Positions 17,182 through 25,938 are shown, counted from the first letter of the stretch. The stretch is 64,000 nt of DNA from Streptomyces sp. JJ38 (GCF_019303475.1 NZ_JABLSI010000004.1:62001-126000), one strand, 5' to 3'. Program-made: numbers and translations. The notes: generated by a model not told the origin, from the sequence alone.

Positions 17182-17298
17182 GGGCTGCGGGTCTCCTTCC
17201 CTGCGGGCCCCTCCCACGGTAGGGGCCCGCGGGCCGCCCGCGCCGGTCAACCGCCCGAAAGGACCAGCAGAAACGGTCCACTGGGCCCGGGAAGCGGC

Positions 17299-18117
17299 TC
17301 AGGGCTTGCGCGCCACGCCGCAGTAGAAGGCGACCTCCTCCGGCTCACCGTCCGCCGAGGGCTCGGGGCGCCAGCGGGAACACGACACGACGCCGGGCTC
17401 CAGCAGCTCCAGCCCGTCGAAGAAGCCGGCGATCTGCTCGGGGGTGCGCTGCTTGAGCTTCGGCGTCCCCACGGAGTTCCAGAACTTCACGGCCTCGTCG
17501 ACGTCGGGAAAACCGGGGGCGGTGATGGTGTGGGAGAGGACGAGGTGGCTGCCGGAGGGGACGGCGTCCATGACCCGGCGCACGATGCGGTACGCCTCGT
17601 CGGTGTCGTCGACGAACATGGCGACGCCGAGCAGGATGACGGCGGTCGGCTGGCTGAAGTCCAGCGTCTTGGCGGCCTGTTCGAGGATCGACTCGGGCTC
17701 GTGCAGATCGGCGTCGATGTAGTCGGTGACGCCCTCGGGGCTGCTGGTGAGCAGGGCACGGGCGTGGGTCAGCACGAGCGGGTCGTTGTCCACGTACACG
17801 ATGCGGGACTCGGGGGCGACGCGCTGGGCGACCTCGTGGGTGTTGTCGGCGGTGGGCAACCCGGTGCCGATGTCCAGGAACTGACGGATGCCCACCTCCC
17901 CGGCCAGGTGCCGGACGGCGCGGCCGAGGAGTGCCCGGTCCGCCCTGGCGTAGTCGAGGATGCCGGGGTGCAGACGGCGAATCTCGTCGCCCGCGCCCCG
18001 GTCCACCTCGTAGTTGTCCTTGCCGCCGAGCCAGTAGTTCCACATCCGGGCGGAGTGGGGCACGGTGCTGTCGATCCGCGGCATTCCGGGCATGGCGGTG
18101 GACGCGTCGTCGGTCAT
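17299..18117 (-). CDS. DUF574-type SAM-dependent methyltransferase
   Basis: A 272-residue protein of the family abundant in Streptomyces. Characteristic blocks are the N-terminal SARMWNYWLGGKDNYEVD, FLDIGTGLPTADNTHEVA (SAM binding), IVYVDNDPLVL, and ILLGVAMFVDD. The family's substrates are not known; many members sit beside regulatory genes, as here beside the SpoIIE phosphatase. GGAG precedes ATG 18117; 13 further codons upstream are open but lack a site. Confidence 0.92.
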   Translation of the reverse strand: MTDDASTAMPGMPRIDSTVPHSARMWNYWLGGKDNYEVDRGAGDEIRRLHPGILDYARADRALLGRAVRHLAGEVGIRQFLDIGTGLPTADNTHEVAQRVAPESRIVYVDNDPLVLTHARALLTSSPEGVTDYIDADLHEPESILEQAAKTLDFSQPTAVILLGVAMFVDDTDEAYRIVRRVMDAVPSGSHLVLSHTITAPGFPDVDEAVKFWNSVGTPKLKQRTPEQIAGFFDGLELLEPGVVSCSRWRPEPSADGEPEEVAFYCGVARKP

Positions 18118-18296
18118 GGGAACTCCGCGAAGTGAGCCGGTTGGTTGCGGTCCCAATCTAGACGGGAGGCGGCCCGGGCACGAGAGCCTGGGCGATCTTG
18201 CCCCACCCGAACCCCGCTCCGGCGTTTCCCGCCCGTTCGCGCCCGGGCGGCGGGCTGGACGCTCAGGGGTGGGCCGGCGCCGCTCGCACCCGTCGG

Positions 18297-18334
18297 CCCC
18301 ATCTCCCGCACGAGCCCTCGCGCGGGAGATGGGG
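18297..18334 (-). terminator. Terminator after the SRPBCC gene
   Basis: Perfect 13-base arms (18297-18309 and 18322-18334) with a 12-base loop lie just downstream of the stop codon at 18345 on the minus strand. Confidence 0.75.
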
Positions 18335-18344
18335 CGGCGCGGGA

Positions 18345-18788
18345 TCAGCTCACCACGGAGTCGAGCCGGGCGAGCATGTCGTCGTAGATGCGGCCCAGCC
18401 CCTTCGGGGCGAAGGTCCGCTCGAAGAAGCCGCCGACGCCGCCGGCGCCCTGCCAGGTCGTCTCCACCGTGACGCGGCTGGCACCCTCGGCCGAGCCGGG
18501 CGTGACGGTCCAGGTGGTGACCATGGAGGAGTTGCGGTCCCGCTCGACGAGGCGGCCCTCGGTGGGCTCGTCGACGTCCAGGAGGCAGTCGCGCACCCGC
18601 TTGCTGGTGGCCTGGAGCCTCCAGTGCACGACCGTGCCCTTGCCCGTGCCGCCTTCGCGCACCTCGTACTCGCTGAAGTGGTCGGTGAGGATCCGCTCCC
18701 GGGTGCCCGCGTAGTCGGCGAGGGCCGCGAAGACGGCGTTCGGGTCCGCGGCGATCTCGCGCTCCCTGCCGACCTCTACCTGAGCCAT
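18345..18788 (-). CDS. SRPBCC-family lipid/polyketide-binding-fold protein
   Basis: A 147-residue START/SRPBCC domain protein of the polyketide cyclase/dehydrase type: VEVGREREIAADPNAVFAAL at the N-terminus, a central beta-sheet (TVVHWRLQATSKRVRDCLLD) and the long C-terminal helix (FFERTFAPKGLGRIYDDMLARL). Such proteins bind hydrophobic ligands; no enzyme activity can be assigned. AGGAGG precedes ATG 18788. It diverges from the radical SAM gene, and the SOS box lies between them, about 100 bases from this start. Confidence 0.88.
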   Translation of the reverse strand: MAQVEVGREREIAADPNAVFAALADYAGTRERILTDHFSEYEVREGGTGKGTVVHWRLQATSKRVRDCLLDVDEPTEGRLVERDRNSSMVTTWTVTPGSAEGASRVTVETTWQGAGGVGGFFERTFAPKGLGRIYDDMLARLDSVVS

Positions 18789-18889
18789 GACTCCTCCTGC
18801 TGCTTGTCGCGTGGGGGCGGCTGCTGCCGCCGTGACCATCCCATCACCGCGCGGCGGGGGCGCCAAATCGCGGTTGACAGGACGGATGG

Positions 18890-18901
18890 GAACAGGTGTT
18901 C
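18890..18901 (+). promoter_or_regulatory. SOS (LexA) box before the radical SAM gene
   Basis: GAACAGGTGTTC is an exact GAAC-N4-GTTC actinobacterial LexA site, starting 11 bases after a consensus TTGACA (18874-18879) and 36 bases before the ATG, where a repressor would block RNA polymerase. Confidence 0.75.
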
Positions 18902-18936
18902 TATTCTCGAACCGGGGGCGAGACGAGGAGGCAGCC

Positions 18937-19971
18937 ATGCGCTGGGATCACCTGGGTGAGGACGGCCCGGCCGCCCTGTTCGGCACGGACACGGTCGTCA
19001 CCCGGACGTTCGACACCCCCGAGTTCCGCGGAATCACGTTCCACGAGGTGCGCGCCCGTTCGATCGTCAACCGGGTGCCGGGCGCCTCCCGGATGCCGTT
19101 CGACTGGACAGTGAACCCCTACCGGGGCTGCACCCACGCCTGCGTCTACTGCTTCGCCCGCAGGACGCACAGCTATCTGGACCTCGACACCGGGCACGGG
19201 TTCGACTCCCAGATCGTGGTCAAGACCAACGCGCCGGAGCTGCTGCGGCGCGAGCTGGCCTCGGCCAGGTGGCGCGGCGAGCACATCGCGATGGGCACCA
19301 ACGTCGACTGCTACCAGCGGGCGGAGGGGCGCTACCGGCTGATGCCGGGCATTCTGACGGCCCTGCGGGACTGCGCCAACCCGTTCTCGATCCTCACCAA
19401 GGGCACCCTGATCCTGCGCGACCTGGACCTGCTGCGCTCCGCCGCGGCGGTGACGGAGGTCGGGGTGGCCGTCTCGGTCGGATTCACCGACGAGGAGCTG
19501 TGGCGGACGGTCGAGCCGGGCACCCCGGCCCCCGAACGCAGACTGGACGTGGTGCGCACCCTCAGCCAGCACGGCATCGGGGTCGGCGTCCTCATGGCCC
19601 CGGTCATCCCCTTCCTCGGGGACTCACCGGCCCAGCTGCGCGACACCGTGCGGGCGATCGCCGCCGCAGGAGCGACGTCGGTCACGCCGCTCACCCTGCA
19701 CCTGCGCCCGGGCGCCCGCGAGTGGTTCATGACCTGGCTCCAGCGTCACCACCCGCGCCTGGTGCGCTCCTACGAGGGGCTGTACGCGGACGGGGCCTAC
19801 GCGCCGAAGTGGTACCAACGCCGGATCACCGGCCAGGTTCACGAACTGGCCGCGGAGTACGGGATCGGACCCTCCCGGCCGGGGGCCGCCCGGCGGCTGC
19901 CCCCGGCCGGGCAACCCGCGCCGGAGCACGCCCACCCGTCCGAGGACGGCGTCCAGCTCACCCTGATCTGA
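18937..19971 (+). CDS. Rv2578c-family radical SAM protein
   Basis: A 344-residue protein with the radical SAM cluster motif C65-x3-C69-x2-C72 (GCTHACVYCFARRTH), the NPYRGC lead-in, and KTNAPELLRRE. The C-terminal part carries PKWYQRRI. This is the family of mycobacterial Rv2578c, a distant relative of spore photoproduct lyase and listed among LexA-regulated genes; its reaction is not established but DNA lesion repair is a reasonable guess. GAGGAG precedes ATG 18937. The SOS box and TTGACA upstream support damage induction. Single-gene unit. Confidence 0.92.
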   Translation: MRWDHLGEDGPAALFGTDTVVTRTFDTPEFRGITFHEVRARSIVNRVPGASRMPFDWTVNPYRGCTHACVYCFARRTHSYLDLDTGHGFDSQIVVKTNAPELLRRELASARWRGEHIAMGTNVDCYQRAEGRYRLMPGILTALRDCANPFSILTKGTLILRDLDLLRSAAAVTEVGVAVSVGFTDEELWRTVEPGTPAPERRLDVVRTLSQHGIGVGVLMAPVIPFLGDSPAQLRDTVRAIAAAGATSVTPLTLHLRPGAREWFMTWLQRHHPRLVRSYEGLYADGAYAPKWYQRRITGQVHELAAEYGIGPSRPGAARRLPPAGQPAPEHAHPSEDGVQLTLI

Positions 19972-20062
19972 CGCCCACCACCACGCGCGGCGGCGGGCGG
20001 ACGCCTGGGCGCGACGGCCCGCACCCCGCCCGGGCGTTCCGCGCGAGGCGCCACGACAAGAA

Positions 20063-20082
20063 GTTACCGACTAGTCGGTAAC
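20063..20082. promoter_or_regulatory. Perfect 20-bp palindrome, TetR-type operator
   Basis: GTTACCGACTAGTCGGTAAC is fully self-complementary over 20 bases, about 97 bases before the hydrolase ATG. Its form (TTACC...GGTAA around a central dyad) is typical of TetR-family regulators of lipid or small-molecule metabolism. No TetR gene is adjacent; the nearest is at 24766. Confidence 0.65.
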
Positions 20083-20178
20083 CCCTTCCGCTCCGCCGGG
20101 GATTGCTGACATCGTGTCTACTCGCACTCCCACCGAGCCTCCCCCGGTTGTCGGCCGGGGTACCCCAGAGGAGCCCTC

Positions 20179-21048
20179 ATGACCGTCGCCCCCAGCGCCA
20201 CGCCGCAGTCGTCACCGGGTTCGGTGATCCGGGTCAGCCCGGAGCCCGGGGCCGCTTTCGACGTCGTCTACGAGCGGCGCGGCAGCGGCGAGCCCATGCT
20301 CCTGCTGCACGGCATCGGCCACCACTGGCAGGCCTGGGAGCCGGTGTTCGACGCCCTCGCCGCCTCGTACGAGGTCACCGCCATCGACCTGCCGGGCTTC
20401 GGCGCCTCGCAGGGCCTTCCCCCCGGTCACCCGTACGGCGTCGCCACGATGGTGCCGGTCCTGGCGCAGACTGCCCGCGCGCTGGGCATGGACCGGCCGC
20501 ACGTCGTCGGCAACTCGCTCGGCGGGCTGCTGGCGCTGGAGCTCGGGCTGCACGGCCACGCCCGCTCGGTGACGGCCCTCTCCCCGGCCGGCTTCTGGAA
20601 CGAGCCCGAGCGACGCTGGGCCTTCGGGGTGCTGAAGGCGCTCCGGCTGGGCGCCGCGAGCATGCCCGAGGGCCTGGTGCGGCGCCTGGCGGACACCGTC
20701 GCCGGGCGGGCGGCACTCGTCGGCCCCATCTACCACCGCCCGGGCCGCCGTGCGCCGGAGGCCGTCCGCGCCGAGGTGGCGGCCCTGCGGGGCGCCGTGG
20801 GCTACGCCGACACCCTCGCGGCGGGCCGCTCTCCCGAGGCCCGCTTCACCGGCGACATCACCGATGTTCCGGTCACCGTGGCCTGGGGCGACCGGGACCG
20901 GCTGCTGCTGCCCCGGCAGGGCGTGCGGGCCAAGCGGGCTCTTCCCGACGCGCGGCTGGTGCGGCTGCCCCGCTGCGGCCACGTCCCGATGAACGACGAC
21001 CCGGCGCTCGTCGCCCGCGTCGCGCTGGACACCGCAGCCCGGGCCTGA
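20179..21048 (+). CDS. Alpha/beta hydrolase
   Basis: A 289-residue single-domain hydrolase. The oxyanion segment is LLLHGIGHH, the nucleophile serine lies in VVGNSLGGLLALE, the acid is probably in VAWGDRDRLL and the histidine in RCGHVPMNDDP. All catalytic residues are present; the substrate may be an ester, epoxide or lactone. GAGGAG precedes ATG 20179. A 20-bp palindrome upstream suggests repression by a TetR protein. Confidence 0.92.
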   Translation: MTVAPSATPQSSPGSVIRVSPEPGAAFDVVYERRGSGEPMLLLHGIGHHWQAWEPVFDALAASYEVTAIDLPGFGASQGLPPGHPYGVATMVPVLAQTARALGMDRPHVVGNSLGGLLALELGLHGHARSVTALSPAGFWNEPERRWAFGVLKALRLGAASMPEGLVRRLADTVAGRAALVGPIYHRPGRRAPEAVRAEVAALRGAVGYADTLAAGRSPEARFTGDITDVPVTVAWGDRDRLLLPRQGVRAKRALPDARLVRLPRCGHVPMNDDPALVARVALDTAARA

Positions 21049-21120
21049 CGTCTCCGGCAAAGCCGCGCCCCGTCGGAAACCCGGTTGGCACGGCCGAGGC
21101 CGCGGGGGCATGCTGACGCC

Positions 21121-21609
21121 GTGCTGATCAGGGAAGCGACCGAAGAGGACTGGCCCGCCATGTGGGCCTTCATGCGCGGCATCGTCGAGGCGGGCGACAC
21201 CTACTCCTACGACCGGGATCTGACGCAGGAGGCGTGCCGGGAGCTCTGGCTCGTGCCGGAGCCCGGCCGGGCGTTCGTCGCCGTGGACGAGGACGGCAAG
21301 GTGCTGGGCACCTCGAAGGTGGCCCGCAACCAGGGCGGCGGCGGTTCGCACGTCGCCAACGGCAGCTACATGGTGGACCCGGCCCACCACGGCCGCGGGG
21401 TGGGCCGCGCCCTCGGCGCGCACTCGCTGGAGTGGGCCCGCTCGGCGGGCTTCCGCGCCATGCAGTTCAACGCCGTCGTCTCCACGAACACCCGGGCCGT
21501 GGCCCTGTGGCAGGCGCTCGGCTTCGAGATCATCGCGACGCTGCCGGGCGGCTTCGAGCATCCGGAGCAGGGCTTCGTCGACCTCCACATCATGTACCAG
21601 CGGCTCTGA
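21121..21609 (+). CDS. GNAT-family N-acetyltransferase
   Basis: A 162-residue GNAT protein. The acetyl-CoA-binding signature is HHGRGVGRALGAHSLEWAR (about residues 89-107), with the preceding strand SYMVDP and the C-terminal NTRAVALWQALGFE. The acceptor is unknown; the general layout resembles small-molecule amine acetylases. GTG 21121 is the most likely start because it begins the first GNAT strand (LIREATEEDW). No clear ribosome binding site is present, so the message may be leaderless. Confidence 0.88.
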   Translation: MLIREATEEDWPAMWAFMRGIVEAGDTYSYDRDLTQEACRELWLVPEPGRAFVAVDEDGKVLGTSKVARNQGGGGSHVANGSYMVDPAHHGRGVGRALGAHSLEWARSAGFRAMQFNAVVSTNTRAVALWQALGFEIIATLPGGFEHPEQGFVDLHIMYQRL

Positions 21610-21810
21610 GGCCGCGGGTGCCGGCCCGGCTCACAGCGCCGGGTGGCGGTGGGCAGGGCGGCCGCCGGCGCGTCAACACCCCCTCCGCCGAGCCGGTCCC
21701 GCCCCGCTCGGCGGTCCCGGCCTCGCCCTGCCCGTCGGCATCGCCCTCGCCCGTGGCCCCGGGCGTTCCTCGTACGCCGCACCGGTACCGGACTCGCCGT
21801 CGCCCACCGC

Positions 21811-21864
21811 TGTAGCCGCGCCGTCCCGTCCGTCCCCGGCGGCGGACGGGACGGCGCGGCTACA
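21811..21864 (-). terminator. Long hairpin terminator after the HEAT-repeat gene
   Basis: Perfect 21-base arms (21811-21831 and 21844-21864) with a 12-base loop. The right arm contains the stop codon (21860-21862) of the leftward gene. The 200 bases between this and the acetyltransferase gene hold nothing else I can identify. Confidence 0.8.
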
Positions 21865-22480
21865 GCGCGCGCAGCGCCTCCGCGGCCGCCGGGCGCAGGG
21901 GCGGATGGTCCAGCGCCGCGGTCAGCAGGGGGCGGGCGACCGGATCGCCGAGGGCGGCCAGCCCCTCCACGCACGCCCGCGCCACCGGCCAGTGCCGCTC
22001 CGGCCCGGCCAGCAGTCTGCGCAGCACCGCCGCCAGCGTCGGAACGGACTCCGGCGCCCGCAACCGCGCCAGCAGCCGCACGGGATGAACGGCGTACGCG
22101 GTCCGCAGCTCGTTCCCGGCCAGCGCGGCGGCGGCGCGGGCGGTACGCGGGTCGCCGAGCCGGAACAGGCCCTCGGCCGCCGCCGCACACCGCTGCGGGT
22201 CCCGGTGGTTCAGCAGGAAGACCAGCGTCTCGAAGGCCCGGGGGTCGCGGGCGCCGGCCAGGGCGCAGGCGGCCATCTCCTGTTGCCACAGCGGCCGTCC
22301 GGTCTCCGCCAGGACCGCCGCGAGCGCGTCCCGTGCGGCGACGTCCCCCCGTCCGGCCTCCGCCTCTCCCCTGCCGTCCGCCGACGACAGCGCGGCGGCC
22401 AGCCCCAGCAGCCGGTCCCGCTCCGGCCGGTCGGCCTCCGCCGTCACGCGGTCCGCGATGGCCCGCAGCGTCTCCTCCAC
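21860..22480 (-). CDS. HEAT-repeat protein
   Basis: A 206-residue all-helical protein with about four HEAT-like repeats, for example ETLVFLLNHRDPQRCAAAAE, VPTLAAVLRRLL, VARACVEGLAALGDPVARP and the closing RPAAAEALRAL. Such proteins are scaffolds or interaction modules; no function can be stated. GTG 22480 begins VEETLRAIAD and follows a GGGGAGAGG stretch. The frame is open 33 codons further upstream but that sequence is a low-complexity Arg/Ala run. Confidence 0.75.
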   Translation of the reverse strand: MEETLRAIADRVTAEADRPERDRLLGLAAALSSADGRGEAEAGRGDVAARDALAAVLAETGRPLWQQEMAACALAGARDPRAFETLVFLLNHRDPQRCAAAAEGLFRLGDPRTARAAAALAGNELRTAYAVHPVRLLARLRAPESVPTLAAVLRRLLAGPERHWPVARACVEGLAALGDPVARPLLTAALDHPPLRPAAAEALRAL

Positions 22481-22894
22481 GTCCCCGCCCTCTCCCCGGC
22501 TCCGCGCCCGGTCTCGTCTCGCCGCTCTCCCACGTCGCGCACCGGGCGCCCCGGCGTGTGTCGCGGGGGTGTCCGGCACGTGTCACGCACCACACAGGAT
22601 CGCGCGCCACGCCCTCTGGCGTTCTGGTTACTCGCCGGTTAGCCTGCTCATCAGAGCGGGAATACCGCTCAGGCGGTCTGGTGACGCAGCCGCCGAGAGT
22701 GTCAGTCGGTTCAGCATCCGTACCCCGGTACGCAGTGCGGCTCCGGCCCCGGGACAGGGCCGTGCCGACTCCTTCGTTCCGCCACGCCCACACCGTGCGC
22801 GCCTCTTCCGGGCGGCCCCACCGGCCCTCACCCGCGCCGGGCGTTCCGTGGCGGCCAACACCCTCCTTCTCGTCGTCACCCCTGGAGTCCCGTG
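22481..22894. other. Intergenic region upstream of the 3-hydroxyacyl-CoA dehydrogenase gene
   Basis: No gene is recognisable here. A lower-GC patch at about 22620-22680 probably holds the promoter. It contains GAGCGG and CCGCTC arms around a five-base centre (22654-22670), an operator-like inverted repeat, and just before it GTTAC and GGTTAG half-sites (22627-22642) that resemble regulator sites of fatty-acid genes. The remaining 220 bases before the start codon would be a long leader or untranscribed. Confidence 0.4.
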
Positions 22895-24679
22895 ATGGAC
22901 CGTCCCTTCCTGAGCACAGTCGCCGTCGTCGGCCTCGGCACGATGGGCACCGGAATCGCCGAAGTCCTGGCCCGCGCGGGCCGGGAGGTCATCGGCATCG
23001 ACACCAGCGACGAGGCCGCACGCCAGGCCGTGGCCACGCTGGAGGCGTCCACGGCCCGCGCCGTGGCGCGCGAGCGCATCACCGAGCAGGAGCGGCAGGA
23101 CGTCCTGGCCCGCTTCCGCACGTTCACCGAACTGCGGGCCGCGGCCGAGGCCGACCTCGTCATCGAGGTCGTTCCCGAGGACTACGAGCTCAAGCACGCG
23201 GTCTTCCGAGGGCTCGACGAGGTGGTGAAGCCGTCCGCCGTCCTCGCCACCGGCACGAACGCGCTGTCCGTCACCCGCCTCGCCGCGGACTCCGCCCACC
23301 CCGAACGCGTCCTGGGTCTGCACTTCTTCAACCCCGCCCCGGCGATGAAGCTCGTCGAGGTCGTCTCCTCCGTCCTGACCTCGCCGGAGGCCGTCGACGC
23401 GGTGACCCGGCTCGCACAGGAGCTGGGCAAGGAGCCGATCAGGGTCGGCGACCGCCCCGGCTTCGTCGCCGACGGCCTGCTGTTCGGCTACCTCAACCAG
23501 GCCGCCGCCATGTACGAGTCGCAGTACGCGACCCGCGAGGACATCGACGCCGCGATGAAGCTCGGCTGCGGGCTGCCGATGGGGCCGCTGGAGCTGCTCG
23601 ACCTCATCGGTGTCGACACCGCCCGCACCGTCCTGGAGGCCATGTACGCCGAGTCCCGTGACCGGCTGCACGCCCCGGCGCCCATCCTCGGCCAGCTCAG
23701 CCGGGCCGGGCTCACCGGGCGCAAGGCCGGGCGCGGCTTCTACACCTACGACGCCCCGGGCAGCGCCACGGTCGTGCCCGACGCCCTCACCCCCGACGCC
23801 GGAGCCCAGCGCGGCACCGCCCGCGCGGTGGAGAAGGTCGGCGTCGCGGGCTCGGGCACCATGGCCAGCGGCATCGCCGAGGTCTTCGCCAAGGCCGGCT
23901 ACGAGGTCGTCCTGATCGCCCGCAGCCAGGAGAAGGCGGAGAAGGCCACCGCCCGCATCGCCTCCTCCCTGGACCGCTCGGTGAAGAAGGGGCGGATGAG
24001 CCAGGAGGACCGGGACGCGACCGTCGCCCGCGTCACCCCGGCCGGCACCCCGGACGCGCTGGCCGACGTGGACCTGGCCGTCGAGGCCGTCGCCGAGGAC
24101 CTGGGCATCAAGCAGGAGCTGTTCGCCACCCTGGACCGCGTCTGCAAGCCCGGCGCCATCCTCGCCACCACGACCTCCTCCCTGCCCGTCGTCGCCTGCG
24201 CCCGCGCCACCAGCCGCCCGCAGGACGTCATCGGCATGCACTTCTTCAACCCGGCCCCGGCGATGAAGCTCGTCGAGGTCGTCCGCACCGTCCTGACCGA
24301 CGACGACGTCCACGCCACCGTCCGCGAGGTCACCTCCCGCGTCCGCAAGCACCCCGTGGACTGCGGCGACCGCGCCGGGTTCATCGTCAACGCCCTCCTC
24401 TTCCCGTACCTGAACAACGCGGTGAAGATGCTGGAGGAGCACTACGCCTCCCTGGAGGACATCGACGCCGCGATGAAGCTCGGCGGCGGCTACCCGATGG
24501 GCCCGTTCGAGCTCCTCGACGTCGTCGGCCTCGACGTCTCACTGGCCATCGAGCAGGTCCTGCACCGCGAGTTCCGCGAGCCCGGGCTCGCCCCGGCCCC
24601 GCTCCTGGAGCACCTGGTGGCCGCCGGCTGCCTGGGCCGCAAGTCCGGCCGCGGCTTCCGCGAGTACGCCCGTCGGTGA
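22895..24679 (+). CDS. Two-domain 3-hydroxyacyl-CoA dehydrogenase
   Basis: A 594-residue tandem duplication of the single-domain 3-hydroxybutyryl-CoA dehydrogenase. Copy one spans about residues 1-290 (VAVVGLGTMGTGIAEVLARAG; GLHFFNPAPAMKLVEVV; GPLELLDLIGVD) and copy two about 310-594 (VGVAGSGTMASGIAEVFAKAG; GMHFFNPAPAMKLVEVV; GPFELLDVVGLD). Both copies keep the NAD-binding glycines and the HFFNP histidine. It would interconvert acetoacetyl-CoA and 3-hydroxybutyryl-CoA, feeding crotonyl-CoA to the reductase downstream. GGAG lies seven bases before ATG 22895; a GTG three bases upstream is less well placed. It stands before the TetR gene and the ethylmalonyl-CoA operon. Confidence 0.92.
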   Translation: MDRPFLSTVAVVGLGTMGTGIAEVLARAGREVIGIDTSDEAARQAVATLEASTARAVARERITEQERQDVLARFRTFTELRAAAEADLVIEVVPEDYELKHAVFRGLDEVVKPSAVLATGTNALSVTRLAADSAHPERVLGLHFFNPAPAMKLVEVVSSVLTSPEAVDAVTRLAQELGKEPIRVGDRPGFVADGLLFGYLNQAAAMYESQYATREDIDAAMKLGCGLPMGPLELLDLIGVDTARTVLEAMYAESRDRLHAPAPILGQLSRAGLTGRKAGRGFYTYDAPGSATVVPDALTPDAGAQRGTARAVEKVGVAGSGTMASGIAEVFAKAGYEVVLIARSQEKAEKATARIASSLDRSVKKGRMSQEDRDATVARVTPAGTPDALADVDLAVEAVAEDLGIKQELFATLDRVCKPGAILATTTSSLPVVACARATSRPQDVIGMHFFNPAPAMKLVEVVRTVLTDDDVHATVREVTSRVRKHPVDCGDRAGFIVNALLFPYLNNAVKMLEEHYASLEDIDAAMKLGGGYPMGPFELLDVVGLDVSLAIEQVLHREFREPGLAPAPLLEHLVAAGCLGRKSGRGFREYARR

Positions 24680-24765
24680 ACGTTCCGAACGGATGGGGCG
24701 GGCTGCTGGACCCTGGATCCGGCGGCCCGCCGCACCCGAACAGCGGCCCGTGTAACGTTCCCCAC

Positions 24766-25560
24766 ATGTCGCAGCCTGCCAAGACCGTTCGAACGACCAC
24801 ACGAAGCTCCGCTTCGTCCCAGCGCCTCAAGATGCGCCGGGAGCTGGCTGCTGCCGCGATGGAACTCTTCGCCACCAAGGGGTACGCGGAGACCACCGTC
24901 GACGAGATCGCCGCCGCGGCCGGAGTGGCCCGGCGCACCTTCTTCCGCCACTTCCGCTCCAAGGAAGAGGCGATCTTCCCGGACCACGACGACACCCTGG
25001 AGCGTGCCCGCGCCGTCCTGGACGCCGCACCGCCGCACGAGAACCCCCTCGACACGGTGTGCCGCGGCATCAAGGAGGTCATGCGCATGTACGCGGCCTC
25101 CCCCGCCGGCAGCGTGGAGCGCTACAAGCTGACCCGGGAGGTACCCGCGCTGCGGGAGCGCGAGATCGCCTCCGTGGCCCGCTACGAGCGGCTGTTCACC
25201 CGCTATCTGCTCGGCCACTTCGACGAGGCCGCGCACCACGACGGCGACGACGACCCGCTGCTGGCGGAGGTCGCCGCCTCGGCCGTCGTCACCGCGCACA
25301 ACCACGTCCTGCGGCGCTGGCTGCGCTCGGGCGCGCAGGGCGATGTCGAGGCGCAGCTCGACCGGGCGTTCGCCATCGTCCGGGAGACGTTCGGCACCGG
25401 GTTCGGCGCGAGCCGGGCCACGGGCCAGCCGGCGCGCGAAGCCGAGTCCGCGGCGGCCAGCGCCACGTCCTCCGGGGACGTGCTGGTCACCGTGGCGCGG
25501 ACGGATGCGCCGCTGGCGGAGATCATGCGGACGATCGAGGCCGCCCTCCGCCCGGAGTAG
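24766..25560 (+). CDS. TetR-family transcriptional regulator
   Basis: A 264-residue regulator with the TetR helix-turn-helix at about residues 30-75 (AAMELFATKGYAETTVDEIA, GVARRTFFRHFRSKEEAI) and an all-helical ligand domain, ending in an Ala/Ser-rich tail. ATG 24766 has no ribosome binding site, but TAACGT lies at 24753-24758, so the message is probably leaderless. Its position between the dehydrogenase and ccr suggests control of the ethylmalonyl-CoA genes, perhaps with an acyl-CoA ligand; this is inferred from position only. Confidence 0.93.
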   Translation: MSQPAKTVRTTTRSSASSQRLKMRRELAAAAMELFATKGYAETTVDEIAAAAGVARRTFFRHFRSKEEAIFPDHDDTLERARAVLDAAPPHENPLDTVCRGIKEVMRMYAASPAGSVERYKLTREVPALREREIASVARYERLFTRYLLGHFDEAAHHDGDDDPLLAEVAASAVVTAHNHVLRRWLRSGAQGDVEAQLDRAFAIVRETFGTGFGASRATGQPAREAESAAASATSSGDVLVTVARTDAPLAEIMRTIEAALRPE

Positions 25561-25714
25561 CCCGGGGCCCGGCGTCGGGAGCCCCGCCGAGCCCGCCGGA
25601 CGCGGAGCTCACCGGCGCCCCCGGCGGCCCGTCCGGGGCCGTCTGCCTGCCTCCGCCGCCGAGTGTGCCCCGGTCCCGCCCGTCCCCGAAACCGGGGCCG
25701 CGCTCCCGACCCCA

Positions 25715-25750
25715 GCCCTCGCCCTGGCCGCCGACGGCCAGGGCGAGGGC
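25715..25750 (+). terminator. Terminator after the TetR gene
   Basis: Perfect 16-base arms (25715-25730 and 25735-25750) around a four-base loop, 155 bases after the stop codon. Confidence 0.7.
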
Positions 25751-25938
25751 ATGCGGGGCGGCCCGCAACCGACGCTCCGGCTGACGGCTGCGGGGCCGCG
25801 GCAGTCCTCCGCCAGAGCGGATGCGCGGCCGGGGCTCGCGGGACCCGGGGTCGGGCCCCGGTTTCGGGGAGGGGCTCGGGGAGGGGCGGGACTGGGAGAG
25901 CCCCGCGGCGGAGCCGACAGGGGGCACCGAAAAGAAAT

